This document shows positions 45,341-58,095 of a stretch of 64,000 nt of DNA, one piece after another. The notes under the pieces are model-generated. The model was not told the DNA's origin, made no database searches, and saw only the letters and a list, made by a program, of their open reading frames with translations. Source of the DNA: Antedon bifida. Taxonomy: Eukaryota > Echinodermata > Crinoidea > Comatulida > Antedonidae. The translations under genes and the position numbers were made by a program. The stretch lies in assembly GCA_963402885.1 (NCBI GenBank), contig OY727095.1:27471001-27535000 (forward strand), in the 5' to 3' direction. The stretch's first letter is position 1, and the number at the start of each line of letters is the position of its first letter.

Positions 45341-47602
45341 AAAGCGAGCCTCTTACCTCGACATGTTGGAGAAGGAAGGTGAGGCCATGCAGACTGACGC
45401 ACACAATTCTTTAGTGTTGAGGAAGTAGCCACAATCCAATATTACCTGAATTTCCAGAGCACTCTGAAATTGGGTAAACTGTCACAAATGGCCGTGAATG
45501 ATTGATCGGTAGAACAACAGACAACAAATCTCACATAGGCTTTATAAAAACCGTAACTTACCACACTCAAGCAAGATTGTATTTTGTACAGTAACTATGA
45601 CAGCAAGCACATGCTGGAAGTCAGATTGAAATAATGCATTGTAAGGACAAGTATGCTCAGCTTATCCCTATTTTACTGACCCATCAAACAACCATTTTAT
45701 GTTTTATGATGGTGCATGCTTGAGTGGGGACGACATGTTGGGACATAGCCCGACACTCGGTAGAGGACTTTTGGGTGTGTTGGAAGGTCTGCATGGACCT
45801 GGAGACACAACCACAGACTACGCCATATTGAAAAAGTTGGCATGATAACAAGCAATAGCAGCGTTTTCTTCAGTTAAGGAAGCATATTCCATCTGTCTGT
45901 CAGTCTTATGGCTTGGCCAGTAAGACCACTGCCTATGCATGAGGTTCTCTAGGCGGTTAGAGACCATATAAGGCTATAATAATAATAATAATACTTTATG
46001 TTCTCACGGAAGCACTTGATTCAGCTATGAAGGGTGTTTCTCGTCAAGGATGAGCAAGGCCTTATGTTGTGGAAAAACGAGGTTGCATGCCTGTTGTCAC
46101 AAAGTCCATGCTTGGCCATCTGAAGTTGCCCAACTTCTGGTAACGAAGAGGTTTACTGAAACCTAAAAGGTGAGATAATTATTATAGGTGCCTCTACAAC
46201 ATGAGGAACATCCTCAAACAGATTTGTTGTCATACAGGAGTTCAACACTCCGCCACCATAAAGTGGCCAAATCTCTCAGAGATCTGAATGCTAACAAAAG
46301 GAGTTGCAATAGTCTCATGCTTGAGACAGCAAAACGGTACCAGATCCAACTAGACTTTTGCTGCAGTGCTCAAAAAGCCAGTCTCACACCTTTCGAGCAG
46401 TTATAGAGAGCCCAAAGCAGATTGGGGCAGATATGTTAAAGAATGACTGTAAATACGCATGTATTCAGAATAAGTTTTGCTCCAGATAAAGTGTGGAATA
46501 ATTTTCACGCATCTTGGATCAGATATTGTGAGCCCAATGCCCATTGGACTCACATTGGCCAAAGATGACTAAAAATACGCATGTATTCAGAATAACGTGA
46601 AAATTAATTCATGTACGCATGTTCACATTACTAAAAGGATCTGAGTATTCCGGTACGAGGCGGACAACTTTGCGCTTTGCTACTTGTCCCCGGACTGAGC
46701 TACGGCCACAAATTGTTAAACTTTAAAACTCAATGCTGTGATGATAAATGCTGCAGGCATAACAGCAGAGAGCAACAAATTTGGAGAGATTGACCGTTGA
46801 TACAAAAACAATGCCATTGTTGATCTGCCGAGCAAATGACTCGTGAAAGTAAGCAGCTTTCAATCATTCGAGGCAGCCCAGTCCTCTCGTCTCTGAGCAG
46901 GATGGTGAAGAGAATTACCATAATTAGACCTGCCCCCGACTTATGAAGCATTGCTAAAGATTCTTTTACAAATATTAAATCCAAGTCGCTGAAAATCTTT
47001 TAATGACTCTATTTTCCAATTAGACCTTGTTTGTGAGGCAATAGAGAGACTACTGTACTGCAATGCCGGTGAGCAGTCGTTAATCTCTCGTCACCAACAT
47101 TGGAGACTGGATATAGCCAGCTAGGTTAACAAAGTACTGAGTGCCCGGTACAAGCTATGTGGGGAAAACCATATTACCATTTGGTTGCATTGTTGCAAAA
47201 CCGAGGTAAAATTAAGGGTGGATAAAGTCAGTTGCTGTACTGTAGACACACCATCTATTGCATAACATCTTATGCTTACATCACTAAAGCAAAGGATATT
47301 TGTGTTCTCATGATAGAGAACATAGCGATAGCAGTAGCTGGGCACTCGGTAAACCATCGCAAGCTCTTAGCAGTAGACTTGGAAGGTCTGTGTGGAGTAT
47401 CTAACTAATTGCAGCAAGCTGCAAAGTTCCCTACAGCAGAGCAGCAGTAATGCAGCAGGAACACAGCATGCTTTTGCCCAATTAAAGCTCTAATTGGGTT
47501 GATTTATGGTATAGCCTAGAAGCTTCAAGTACAGTAAGCTCCAAACCGAGCGTACGGTTAAGCGTAATCTGTCAGTGTTTTGAATGTTGGAAAAGAGTAA
47601 AC

Positions 47603-47980
47603 AGAGTAAATCCACTGTGTTGATGCTCGGGTCTGTCAGACTGGCCTGGGTCTTTAGACATCGAGCCTACAAAAATGTAAGTACCTCTCGTGGGTCACAT
47701 TTCTGAGGAAAAGTTTAGCGTTTCCTTCGGTATGTCTGCACAGATCAGTCTAAAGTATACTTAGCATGTATACCAATGATATCATTTGAAAATTGGAGTC
47801 ATTGCTGAGTAAGTCCACTGTGTTTATGCTCGGGTCTGTCAGACCAGCCTGGGTCTTTAGACATCGAGCCTACAAAAATGTAAGTACCTCTCGTGGGTCA
47901 CATTCTTTTTAGGAGAATGTTAGCATTTCCTTCGGTATGTCTGCACAGATCAGTCTAATGCATACCTAGCATGTATACCA
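47603..47980. repeat. Tandem duplication, about 203-bp period, in the core of R
   Basis: GAGTAAATCCACTGTGTTGA (about 47604) and GAGTAAGTCCACTGTGTTTA (47807) start two copies. Both include 'atcgagcctacaaaaatgta' and 'ttccttcggtatgtctgcac'. Confidence 0.9.
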
Positions 47981-49026
47981 ACCAACTGTATCTGTTTGTG
48001 ACAATCCTTCTCAGATCTACCGCCGGTAGACTAATATCGCTACATTACCATTATGCTTATTCAAGTCAAGTCAAGCTGTTGACTGCTTTTGCAATGACTA
48101 AGCTCTTCAGCAGCAGTGCTGAAAAAAAAAAACTAGTCTCACCGATTAGGAGCAGTTATTATAAGCCCAATGCAGATTGGTGCTCTTAGTTGTCAAGGAC
48201 GACTGAAACCATGTGTGCATTCAGGACTAAATGTCTGCAAAGATATTTATTTGGTTTAGAAGCATAGGAGCTGGCATATTAGCTCCATGTTGAGTACAGT
48301 TGAGTACAGTTAATGACTGTACAGTATTCATGCTTGTTTAAGCCTCAGGCTGAGTACAGCTAGGTACCCTTGAAAGAGGATATAAAGGAACAGGGGAGCT
48401 GCAGGCAACACTTTCCTAAACTATATTTATACTCCCTATATAATTCCTATTTTAACATGACATGACTGCCATAATAGTATTCCCTTCAGCTCTACAGCCA
48501 GTAGAGCGTCTACAAAAGGGTCCGGTATACAAGGATGATGAACTTGCATAAAGCTCCATGTTGTTGCTGACATACTAGGTCATTTGACCATTGGAGTGCT
48601 TTCACCACATCCAAGGCTAAGACGCACAACCAGAGTACATGTGTAGCCCTATTATTATTTTCAGCAAAATAAAATACCAAAAACAGTCACCCATGTGACA
48701 TCATGATAGAGGTCAGGCCACCTAGGCCCACCTCATGTTATGGTACTGTAGGTAGGCAAAGGGCATTGTCCTTCACCCAGCAAAGGGTGGGTCTGCCACT
48801 CTAGGCCTAGAGCCTAGGCCCCCTAAAGCAACAGTCAATACATGTTGCTCTGACATACAAACACTTTAAAATGCTTGTAATATTACTAATATCACAACAA
48901 CTACTTAGCTTCGTGTTCTCAGTAGTTGTCAGCAGTATCTAAGCTCAAGTTTCCACTCAGTGCTTAACAAAGTAGTGTAGCTCTTCATTCAGACATGTTA
49001 CTTCAACCATGTCTCGAAAAGAAATG

Positions 49027-52000
49027 ATGATGGTGGTATGTTGGGATGTTCCCACTTGAGGGCAGGGTTCATGGAATGTACCATTATCTGACGGGGGTTT
49101 TTCAAAATTTTTGTATATATTCGAGTTGTAGCTCTCTTCTCGGAGAGAATAGGCCAATGTCGGTTTATCCAGGTAAGCTAGGCACGAAATAGACTAATAA
49201 ATTAATAGAAAACTAGAGAGGGCACTTTTCAACAAGAAAATGAATGTTTTTTTATGTGCGTTATTTTTCCGCTCGAGTTTATCAATGTACTGTAATATAC
49301 ACTGATATACTATTTTATTGGAAAGTAATTATTTTTGTGTGAATCTTCTTGGAGTTGTTTGAAAGAGTATCCGCTTACTTCTTTTCTTCAGAAAACATCT
49401 AATTTAGGTCTTAAAGTGACAACTATACACCTCACACCACCAACTTCCAACACACTAGTTTCTGCCCACACACACTTTATCTCCTGAACTAACATAGTAC
49501 AGTATAGGTCAAATTAAATGTTTTAATTTTTTTTTTATTGCTGCCTCAAAAAATATTATATAATAGTAACAATATCAGAAAGGTAGATAGGTATTAAAAA
49601 TGTTTAAAAAAATATGAATATATGTTTATACATACATTATAAATAAAATATATTAACTACTATTTTAGTAATGCAAACACAAGTACAGAATATCAGAAAT
49701 CAATGAATCATGTGTCTAAATGTGGCATTATTAGGCTAATTTGCGTAGAGAAAAACATTGATGCCATTGGCCTATACAAAAAATCAAGACAACTAGACAA
49801 AATATTTACATAAACAATTAATACTAATATTGGTAGGCATTTAAATAATAGTGTATATAAACTTTTCTTAAATAATAACAGTATAGGGCCTTACCAATTT
49901 ATTTAATACATAATATATGAAATATATTACACAAAAGAAATATAAATGAATTTATAAGGACATGATGATTATCAAAAATAGTCAATATAATTAAATTTTA
50001 AACTCATTACCAGCATTATAAATAATATTTTAAAAAGATGAGAATGCAAGTAAATATAAGATTCATAGTCCTCATTATACACAATGATTTTCTACTATCA
50101 CATATTAAAATATAAAACAATCATGTAGCCTTTAATGACTTTACATGGAGGTCTATTCAAATAAATTTAAATAAAAGGGTCATAATATGTCCTTGTCTCC
50201 AGTTCGTAGAAAATAAGTTAGGATTCAATTCATTTCAACAATAAAACATATCCTGCCAGTTTGCGTTCAAGACCTGCAAAATGCTTAGTTTTTAATACCA
50301 GTACTGCTTTCTATACACATAACTAAAAAAAAATAAATAAGTAATAATGTACTTTAATTACTGTAATAATCTAGGCATAGATTATGTTGACCGAGCCAGT
50401 GAGTGTATAGTAGTATGCTAATAGTACTATTTTTAGATTAGGTAGTTGGGAGTAGTTTGGAGAGATACATCTATTTATAAAAGAGTACTGTATATATGGA
50501 ACTATCTGTGTTAGCCGCCTTTGTATTTTTAGATATAATACCAATAGGTACTATGTATTGGGATGCAATTCAACAGTTATGAATAAAAAAAGTCCTATGT
50601 ACTCTGTATGTTGGAGGAAATAAGCATAAGAGAAAATAAAGCCTTGACCACAGGGTGTAAGTCACTATTTTGAATCAGTAGTATGACTTCTTAGGAAGTA
50701 ATTTTAAAATTATCAATGTTTGATCGAAAAGAAATATTATAATATCTAACTTTCTCTTTTATATAAATATATTATTTTATCCAAGGGGTTGCAAACACAA
50801 GTGTTCACATGTCTTGTTATGTATTGCACCTTTGTCCTGTCTTTATGTTGTCTGTAATGTCACTGCACTAACGGGTGACCGGTAAACGAGCTTCGCTCTT
50901 ACGGTTATCCATCCATATAAGTTGTTCATCTCTTATGTTTAGAAATTGAAATGGTAAATAAACTGAAACTGTGCTTATGTTGTCCAGGTTGACGAGCCAG
51001 GAATGATGGTAGTGCCAGTATACCGTGTGTAGTTTAGCCTCAAGGCAATACCATGTAGCTGGAGTAGCTTGGACAAATACAGTAGAGATTTATGAGACTT
51101 GGTGTGTGATGATTCAGTATGATAAATTTGTGCTGTGAAAGACAAAATTGTAGAATTATGAAGAAAATATTGTAAAATATAACAAGGAAATTATACTATA
51201 GTATAATTAAGGGGTAACCGTATAATAAATAATTAATAATAATAAATGCAATGGCAATTACTTATATTATGTATACATTACAATATTACAAATAAATTCA
51301 TATATTATTTTATTATGATAAGGAAATCTGTTTTAGAATGAGAAAAAGCCGTCCCAACCCAGATTTGAACCCAGCTATTAATAAAGCTGTAAAACAAAAT
51401 AGACCATATTGTAGCCGGACTGGGTAGCGTAGACTTACTTGAGGACTAGGCCTAGTACGATTAGCTAGAAGGATACAGGTCAACCTGTACCCGGGCCATG
51501 CCAACTCGCTCGTACCCAAATTTTGGTTTACTTATAAATCCAACATTTTGGCTTACTCGTACCCATCATGGGCTGGCTGCCTAGAAGTAGTAGTAGTAGC
51601 CTAGCCTAAGGCAGCAGGCCCGGCCCTAGCCTACTACAACTTAAGTCTAGGCCTAGCCTAGTACTAGTAGGCCTAGTAGTTAATATCATACATATACACC
51701 CTAGAGCCTAGTAGTAGGCTACCTAGTACTCTACTAGCTAGGCCTAGGTAGTAGCAGTAGTAGTTATTGTAGTAGTATTATTGTATTGTAGTATTAGTTA
51801 TAGCTGTCCGGTGATCCTTGGTCACTTGTCTAACTAGCTACGTCTAGGCTAGATCCCCTAGTAGGCCTAGGCCTAGGACGTAGTAAAGATAATTAGTTAT
51901 TCTTCAACAGTCACACAATTCAGATTCTGCCGCTGATTGCTAGTGAACAGGGGGAGGGAGAGAAAGAGTTAGAAGAAGTGAAATAAGCCGTGACGTATAA

Positions 52001-52347
52001 ATAACATCATACAAAATAATAATGTAACTAACGAATCCGTATAATATAATAATGTTGTATGTTATAAAATAAGGTAAATGCGTTTAATATAATACAATTA
52101 TATTATAATATAATGTATTTTATTAATAATATAATAGTAAATGTTCATGATATAATGCTAAAACCCAATAATATAATACAAAAAGTCTATAATTTGTTAC
52201 ATTTTTCACATAATATATTAGAAATAGATATAATATAATGCTAAAACCAAGTAATATAACGCAAAAAACCTATAATTCATTACAATACAAAATATAATAT
52301 AATAAAAAATGATATAATTATAATATAATATTTTGAATACTTCAGAC
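49027..52347. repeat. Right arm of palindrome R
   Basis: Mirror image of 40495-44187 minus element S and plus about 370 bp at 49225-49600. Its outer end stops at ...ACTTCAGAC (52347) and lacks the GCGACCGATTTCATCG-type end that continues the left arm. That terminus was lost here or never present. Confidence 0.88.
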
Positions 52348-52464
52348 AGCTGAGGCTTGCCATACTTAGACCTAATTAATTCAATTTAGATTATTCAGCA
52401 TTATACAACCTGATCGAGTAAGGATCTTTTATATTTCTCGGTTTTACATCAAATAGGCCTAGAT

Positions 52465-52850
52465 CTATACGAATTTTATGATAATTACTATATAACGGGT
52501 GTTTTGCATCTTTCTGAATATTATTGGTTTTAGATTTAATACATTTATGACATATATTTCCTTCAGCGAATAATTCATTTCTGTGATTAGTCCACGATTC
52601 TTCACGATGCGTTTAAGTTTTATCTTCTTCTCTACATTTTCCATACCATAGTTCACAGCAGAACAAATGTAATAGTGACTTGTCCACTCCAAATTTATTA
52701 AGTTTCCTAAGAAAGAACAGTCGCATATTTCCTTTCCGTATAGTATTTTTACATTGTTCAGCTCAATTTAATTCATTGTCAATCGTAATACCTAGATATT
52801 TCAATAACAGAGCCATTTATATTTAGTGGTTCAATAGGTAGATAATTCTT
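52465..52850 (-). pseudogene. LINE fragment (ORF2 tail), minus strand
   Basis: In shifting frames the minus strand shows NGSVIEISRY(LG)ITIDNEL, then MRLFFLRKLNKFGVDKSLL, then KKIKLKRIVKN. This is the post-RT order also seen in LINE E and LINE G. It is strongly decayed. Confidence 0.62.
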
Positions 52851-53163
52851 CCAATTCTTTATACAAATTAAACAGTTGTTTTTTGTTTAATATTATAATT
52901 GAAGTTAATTCAGCAATAAACATAAATTTCAGATTATAGAAATTCCAATCATACTGTACATCAAACCTGGTTTTCATACAATCGTTAGTGTCACTTTGAT
53001 TTTGTGTTTGCATTGACTCCTTCTGGTTTGATATTGTATTCATAGGTTTTGTTTGTCATACCATGGTCATACTGTGTTACATTAACAATAGCTATATTTT
53101 TAGGTGACCTAAGGAAGTATGTCAGAATGAAATGCGAACAAAAACAAATTTATTTTTAAAAAG

Positions 53164-53217
53164 AAACTGATGAACTGGCAGAAGCAATCGAGGAAAGGTT
53201 ACAGATTACAAGTAAAG
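53164..53217 (+). CDS. Exon-like segment (54 bp), phase 1
   Basis: It is bounded by TTTTTAAAAAG| and AAG|GTTGGT. In phase 1 it encodes ETDELAEAIEERLQITSK, a helical acidic/basic peptide. It lies between sub-blocks X and Y. Expression is not shown. Confidence 0.4.
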
Positions 53218-53405
53218 GTTGGTATGAAAATAGGACTGAAAAAGTACATATGAAAAATATTCATGGTTTTATGGTGCACAGTTATAAAAATAAAACACAA
53301 CACATTTGTTAAGTAAGAAATGAAATTAGTTTCAGTATTAATATGTAGATATTAATTCATTTATTGAAATTAAAATTCATAACAATTTTAAATCTATTTT
53401 TATAG

Positions 53406-53462
53406 AAAAATTGACAAAAGTATCCCATAGGGTAATGGAAAAATTGCTAAGTAGATTGATAG
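53406..53462 (+). CDS. Exon-like segment (57 bp), phase 1
   Basis: It is bounded by TTTTTATAG| and GATAG|GTGGCG. It encodes EKLTKVSHRVMEKLLSRLI. A paralogue at 58702-58758 has the same length, phase and splice sites. Conserved phase and borders in both copies are what one expects of real exons. Confidence 0.5.
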
Positions 53463-53586
53463 GTGGCGAGTTATAGTAGGACGAGGTGAAATTATGCAAA
53501 CCAGTTAACAGTATTAATAATTGTGTAGTTATTAATTATTTACTGAAATGAAAATGTATACCCAGTTGTTATCTTTATTTTAATAG

Positions 53587-53649
53587 AGAAATCAGAGGAT
53601 GTAACCTACAGTAAAAGCAAATTGCTGGGAAGAAAGCCATCATTAGGAG
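53587..53649 (+). CDS. Exon-like segment (63 bp), phase 1
   Basis: It is bounded by TTTTAATAG| and GGAG|GTGGGC. It encodes EKSEDVTYSKSKLLGRKPSL. Decayed relatives lie at 58833-58870 and 59197-59248. Confidence 0.5.
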
Positions 53650-54005
53650 GTGGGCTTTGTTTTAATTTTAATTTTATTTTATTGAAAGCTTGTAACAAAT
53701 GGATATAAACTACCTGTAGATATAAATCTTAATTTGGCTAGCATAAATGATTCTGGTGGCGCTGCTTCGTTAGCGACGTGTTTGTCCACACTGCATAAAT
53801 GTTGTCTAAGTCGCTTTTTTGATTGATTTTTGATAATTGTTGATGTTTGACAAACTATATCTGTGACTTGTGTTTCTCTGTCTTGTGGATTTTTGTGATT
53901 TCTAGATGTTTTTAAGTGCAGTATCAAGGAGATTGGTGTACAGTAGTCAGGCCCTAAAATCAATGCAGGTTAGCCCATTGTCTATCAGGAAGCCCGCTTT
54001 CGCGG

Positions 54006-55844
54006 GTGTCAGATGAAATCGGTCGCGTTTGAAATCGGTCGCGCTATTTTGTATGGATCGAGCGGGATGCATGCTAGAGCGGGATATACATTTTTCGTTT
54101 ATATAGATTTAATTGCTATTTTTTAGGAACTAGATTATTTTTGTGGATATTTTTTATTTGGTTAATAAATATTTATTGTCAATCATTAAATTAATTTTTT
54201 TCTTGTATTTCACAGGTCTCGGAGAAGGACTGTGTCTGTTCAAAATGGCCATTTCTAAACACGTTTAAATATTATATTAGACTATAGAATAGAATATTAA
54301 TTTACCTCTATTTATATGTACTGTAAATAATATATTATATAGAGAATATACGTCTGTCGTGTCTTTTATTATGCAAACAATTACGTATGGTTTTAGGATA
54401 TTAATAAAATATATAGATAATATGCCGTTATAAATCAATCTACCGGCCTACAGTAGGACAAAGAGGTAATCTGCACTGATATTTAAACATTTATATTTAC
54501 GAACGGGGTATGAATGTGAGACACTGAGTTGCACTTACTTAATTATTTACATTAAATGATTATTATAAATGAAGAAATAAAAGATATTCAAATTAAAATC
54601 TATAGTATCGCCGACGTATATACGTAAATTATATATAAATCATACTGTCAAATTATAGAAAAAGTGCTTTATTCGGAATTATTATGGATAAGCAAGCCTG
54701 TGAGCTACAGCGATTTTAATTGCTTTTGCTTATCCTTGCCTCCTTAGATTTCCACGTGTCTTGATTTGGTTACCTATGTTTTAAATGTATTTCGATTTTA
54801 AAGGCTAAATAAAGAATGAATGAATGAATGAATGAACATGATCTCATACTCGCGTCGAGCATCTATAGCTCATTGGATCGTTTCACAAAAACACGTGCAG
54901 GAGGCCTATCTATAGACGTTTCAAACGTATGGATGGTTATTAGTAATAGACGTCATCTTTACCTCGCCATGGACAACGATCGTACGTGTTTTGTCCATGA
55001 TTTGACACACTAACAAGTGCGTGTTTTTTAAAAAGGGGAAACCCCGTCAGCAAAATAACGTATTGTTAGAGGAAACAGCTGTACTGCACGATCACATTTT
55101 ACTAAAATCTATTTTAAACATTAGAAATAAAAATATACACGTGATTTGCCTCAACAATAATCATTATACACTTAATATTATCCTACATAACGGAGAAATA
55201 AAATAGAAATAAAAATAAGGTGATCGAATAGTATGTTGTTAACGACATGGATATGATATAATCTGTCACAGTATGCATAAGTATAAAAATGGATACGCTG
55301 GCTTTACGGGCTATATTGTAAACATTATTGTTTTTAAATAAATTGTTCTCTTTTACGTAATTGTTTGCATAATAAAAGACACGACAGACGTATATTCTCT
55401 ATATAATATTTTAATTACAGTACATATAAATAGAGGTAAATTATTATATGCCTAATATAACATTATGCCTAATATAATATTTAAACGTGTTTAGAAATGA
55501 CCATTTTGAACAGACACAGTCCTTCTCCGAGACCTGTGAAATACAAAAAAAAAATTAATTTAATGATTGATAATAAATATTTATTAACCAAGTAAAAAAT
55601 ATCCACATAAATAATCTAGTTCCTAAAAAATATCAATTAAATCTATATAAACGAAAAATGTATATCCCGCTCTAGCATGCATCCCGCTCGATCCATACAA
55701 AATAGCGCGACCGATTTCAAACGCGACCGATTTCATCAAAAGTATAGCTCTAGCGGCGCGCCATACAAAATACCGAAAGTTGATTTTATCGCGACCGATT
55801 TCAAACGCGACCGATTTCAGACGCGACCGATTTCATCGTAAACC
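54006..55844. mobile_element. Element Q: 1.84-kb inverted-repeat element in LINE G
   Basis: The exact 9-bp duplication CTTTCGCGG is at 53997-54005 and 55845-55853. Ends are tandem GAAATCGGTCGCG units (two at the left, about four at the right). Longer inverted arms (about 54010-54395 and 55353-55738) share 'gcatgctagagcgggatata', 'ctcggagaaggactgtgtct' and 'agagaatatacgtctgtcgt'. The centre holds a TGAA microsatellite (54817-54836) and a segment (54838-55060) that resembles part of element O. No transposase is visible. The 9-bp duplication and GGT start on one side match the M elements. Confidence 0.92.
54817..54836. repeat. GAAT microsatellite
   Basis: Five tetranucleotide units inside element Q. 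Confidence 0.9.
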
Positions 55845-58095
55845 CTTTCGCGGATGATTTTCCGCGGGAATTGAAACCTAGGAAGCGGGGTAGGAGAGGC
55901 GGCGTTCGTCAAAGACTGAAGCGTAGAACCTTCAATCCACCGCTTCCTTCGATCATAATGTTCAATGCTCAATCTGTCAGGGAGAAGCTGGATGAACTTA
56001 CGACTAAGGTATCTACCTTGAATGACTACAGAGATGTAAGTTTAATGGTTGTGACAGAAACATGGTTCCAACCAAATAAGGACACTCAAAGTTACAGCCA
56101 TATTGATGGTTTTACATGTGTACGAGGAGATAGGACACCAGATGCGCTTAAGGAATGTGGGGGAGGTGTATGCATTTATATAAATAACCACTGGTGCTCT
56201 AATGTAAGAATTTTCAGACAATACTGTTCACCGGATATCGAAGTACTTACGCTCTCTCTTAGGCCTTATTATCTTCCAAGGGAATTTCCTAAGATTTTTA
56301 TTACTGCCATATACATTACCACCTCAGCAATTGTGAAAAACTCAGCTGATTATTTACATGATCTAATAAGAGACATGGAGAATGACTCACCTGACGCGGT
56401 TAAAATCATTGCAGGCGACTTTAATCAGTGCGAACTAAATAAAGCAGTACCACACTACCACCAGTATGTAGACAAACCTACTAGAGGTGAGAACATTCTC
56501 GATAAATGCTATGGCAATGTTACTAAAGCTTATAAATGCATGATAAAATCAGGAATTGGCGCTTCTGACCATAAGTCTGTTCACCTGATGCCTAAATATG
56601 TTCAGAGAATAAAGGCAATTAAACCTATTATCAGGTCTGTAAAAGAGTGGTCCCACGAAAACATTGAAACGTTAAAAGGATGCTTTGAATCAACCAACTG
56701 GAATATTTTTATGGAAGGTGCCACAATTCATGATGCGACAGACGCGATATCCGGATACATTGATTTTTGTGTTGGAAGTATTATTAAGGAAAGGAAAATT
56801 AAGCTATTCCCTAATAATAAACCTTGGTTAAATGGAAATATTAAGAAATTAGTGCAAAGAAAGCAAAAATGTGCTAACCACGATGAAAGGAGAAAAATAC
56901 AGAAAGAATTAAAAAAAGAAGTAGCTCGCAGTAAGAAACAGTATGGAAAAAAAGTGGAGTCAAAGTTTAAGTCTGGAAACAGCAAGCAGGTATGGAATAG
57001 TATGCGCAACATGACAGGTTATGGAAATAAGATGGGTAATAATATTACAGCAGGAAATGGCAAAAAAATGGCGAGCGAGTTAAACTCTTTCTACACTCGG
57101 TTTGACGACAAGGACTTTAGTGCAAAAAGATCTCAAACTGTTAACGAGATAGTAGATAGCGGATTACATGACAACCCTGTGGTGGTTGACACATCTGATG
57201 TCAAGTTCATGTTTAGGAAAATTAACATTAAGAAAGCAGTAGGGCCTACTATTTTATGGATCAATGATTTTTTAAAAGATAGGGCACAATTCGTCTGTTT
57301 TAATGATAATATTTCAGAAAAACTTATGTGCAATACTGGTGCACCACAAGGCTGTGTTTTATCTCCTATTTTATTTTCTTTATACACTAATGATTTTAAA
57401 TGCTCAGATGATCTTGTTTTAACCAAATGCTTTACTGTGAAATACGCTGATGACACCGGTCTAGTTGGCCTGATAAAACATGATGACCCTAAGTCATATT
57501 TTGATAATGTCAGTTATTTTTCTACTTGGTGTTCTAATAACTATCTAAAATCAAATGTTAACAAGACTAAAGAAATGATCATTGATTTTAGAAAAGGTAA
57601 CAGCAAAACACATGATAAGCTATGTATATTAAACGATGAAGTGGAAGTTGTTAGTCACTTTAAGTATATAGGCACAGTAATCGATGATAAACTTAATTGG
57701 AAGGAAAACACTAAGTTAGTTACCACAAATTGTTATAAACGACTGTACTTTTTGCGAAGATTGAAGAAATTTCATGTGTGCAATAGGATCTTGACTTTAT
57801 TTAATGAATCTGTTATTTTATCTGTTTTAACTTTTAATGCAATAGTTTGGTTCAACAATTTAAATCAGCAATGCATGAAAAAAGTACAAAGAATAAGTAA
57901 ATCTGCCAAAAAGATAATAGGAAACGATATTAAGAAATCAGATGAAGTTGTTAACAACGCACTTACAAATAAACTTAAAGTTATTATGTCAGATGTTAGC
58001 CACCCCCTTAACCAGTACATTACGTTAAGCCGGTCTGGGCGCATTACATATCCTCGCTGGAACACTGAACGCCTACGTAGATCCTTTCTCCCATC

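Larger units (their letters stand above)
44188..49026. other. Core of palindrome R: no convincing genes, repeated modules
   Basis: About 4.8 kb with a more balanced base composition than the arms. Open frames are short and mostly show no resemblance to known proteins. The core is organised as pairs of similar modules (44711/44904, 47603/47806, plus weaker ones around 46430, 46530, 48160 and around 45755, 47340). A possible transcribed non-coding function or a decayed gene are both open. Confidence 0.6.
40473..52347. mobile_element. Palindrome R: about 11.9 kb with inverted arms of about 3 kb
   Basis: Left arm about 40495-44187 and right arm about 49027-52347 are inverted copies. Matching blocks: GTCTGAAGTATTCAAAATAT at 40495 with its inverse ending 52347; 'gtaagccaacattttgg' at 41313 with its inverse near 51545; 'ctcataaatttctactgta' at 41756 with its inverse near 51085; the gaacatcccaacataccacc block at 44180 with its inverse near 49040. 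Agreement by eye is above 90 percent. The left arm carries nested element S; the right arm has about 370 bp not matched on the left (49225-49600). The left end also carries 28 bases identical to the end of element Q (40473-40500). A transposon with giant inverted repeats or an inverted segmental duplication are both possible. Confidence 0.9.
52865..53725 (+). repeat. Duplicated host block, copy 1
   Basis: Sub-block X (52870-53110) matches 59745-59960. Sub-block Y (53340-53725) matches 58650-59320 in the same orientation. Similarity is about 85-90 percent by eye, and both exon-like and intron-like parts are included. Copy 1 ends where LINE G begins (about 53725). Confidence 0.8.

Noticed and set aside
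52831..53043. Minus-strand frame MNTISNQKESMQ..., repeated at 59688-59885
   Set aside because: It is repeated only because block X is duplicated. The two copies differ by indels and there is no domain or splice support on that strand.
54828..55206. Small frames in the core of Q as a captured gene
   Set aside because: They are short, partly shared with element O as DNA, and not conserved as protein between the two.
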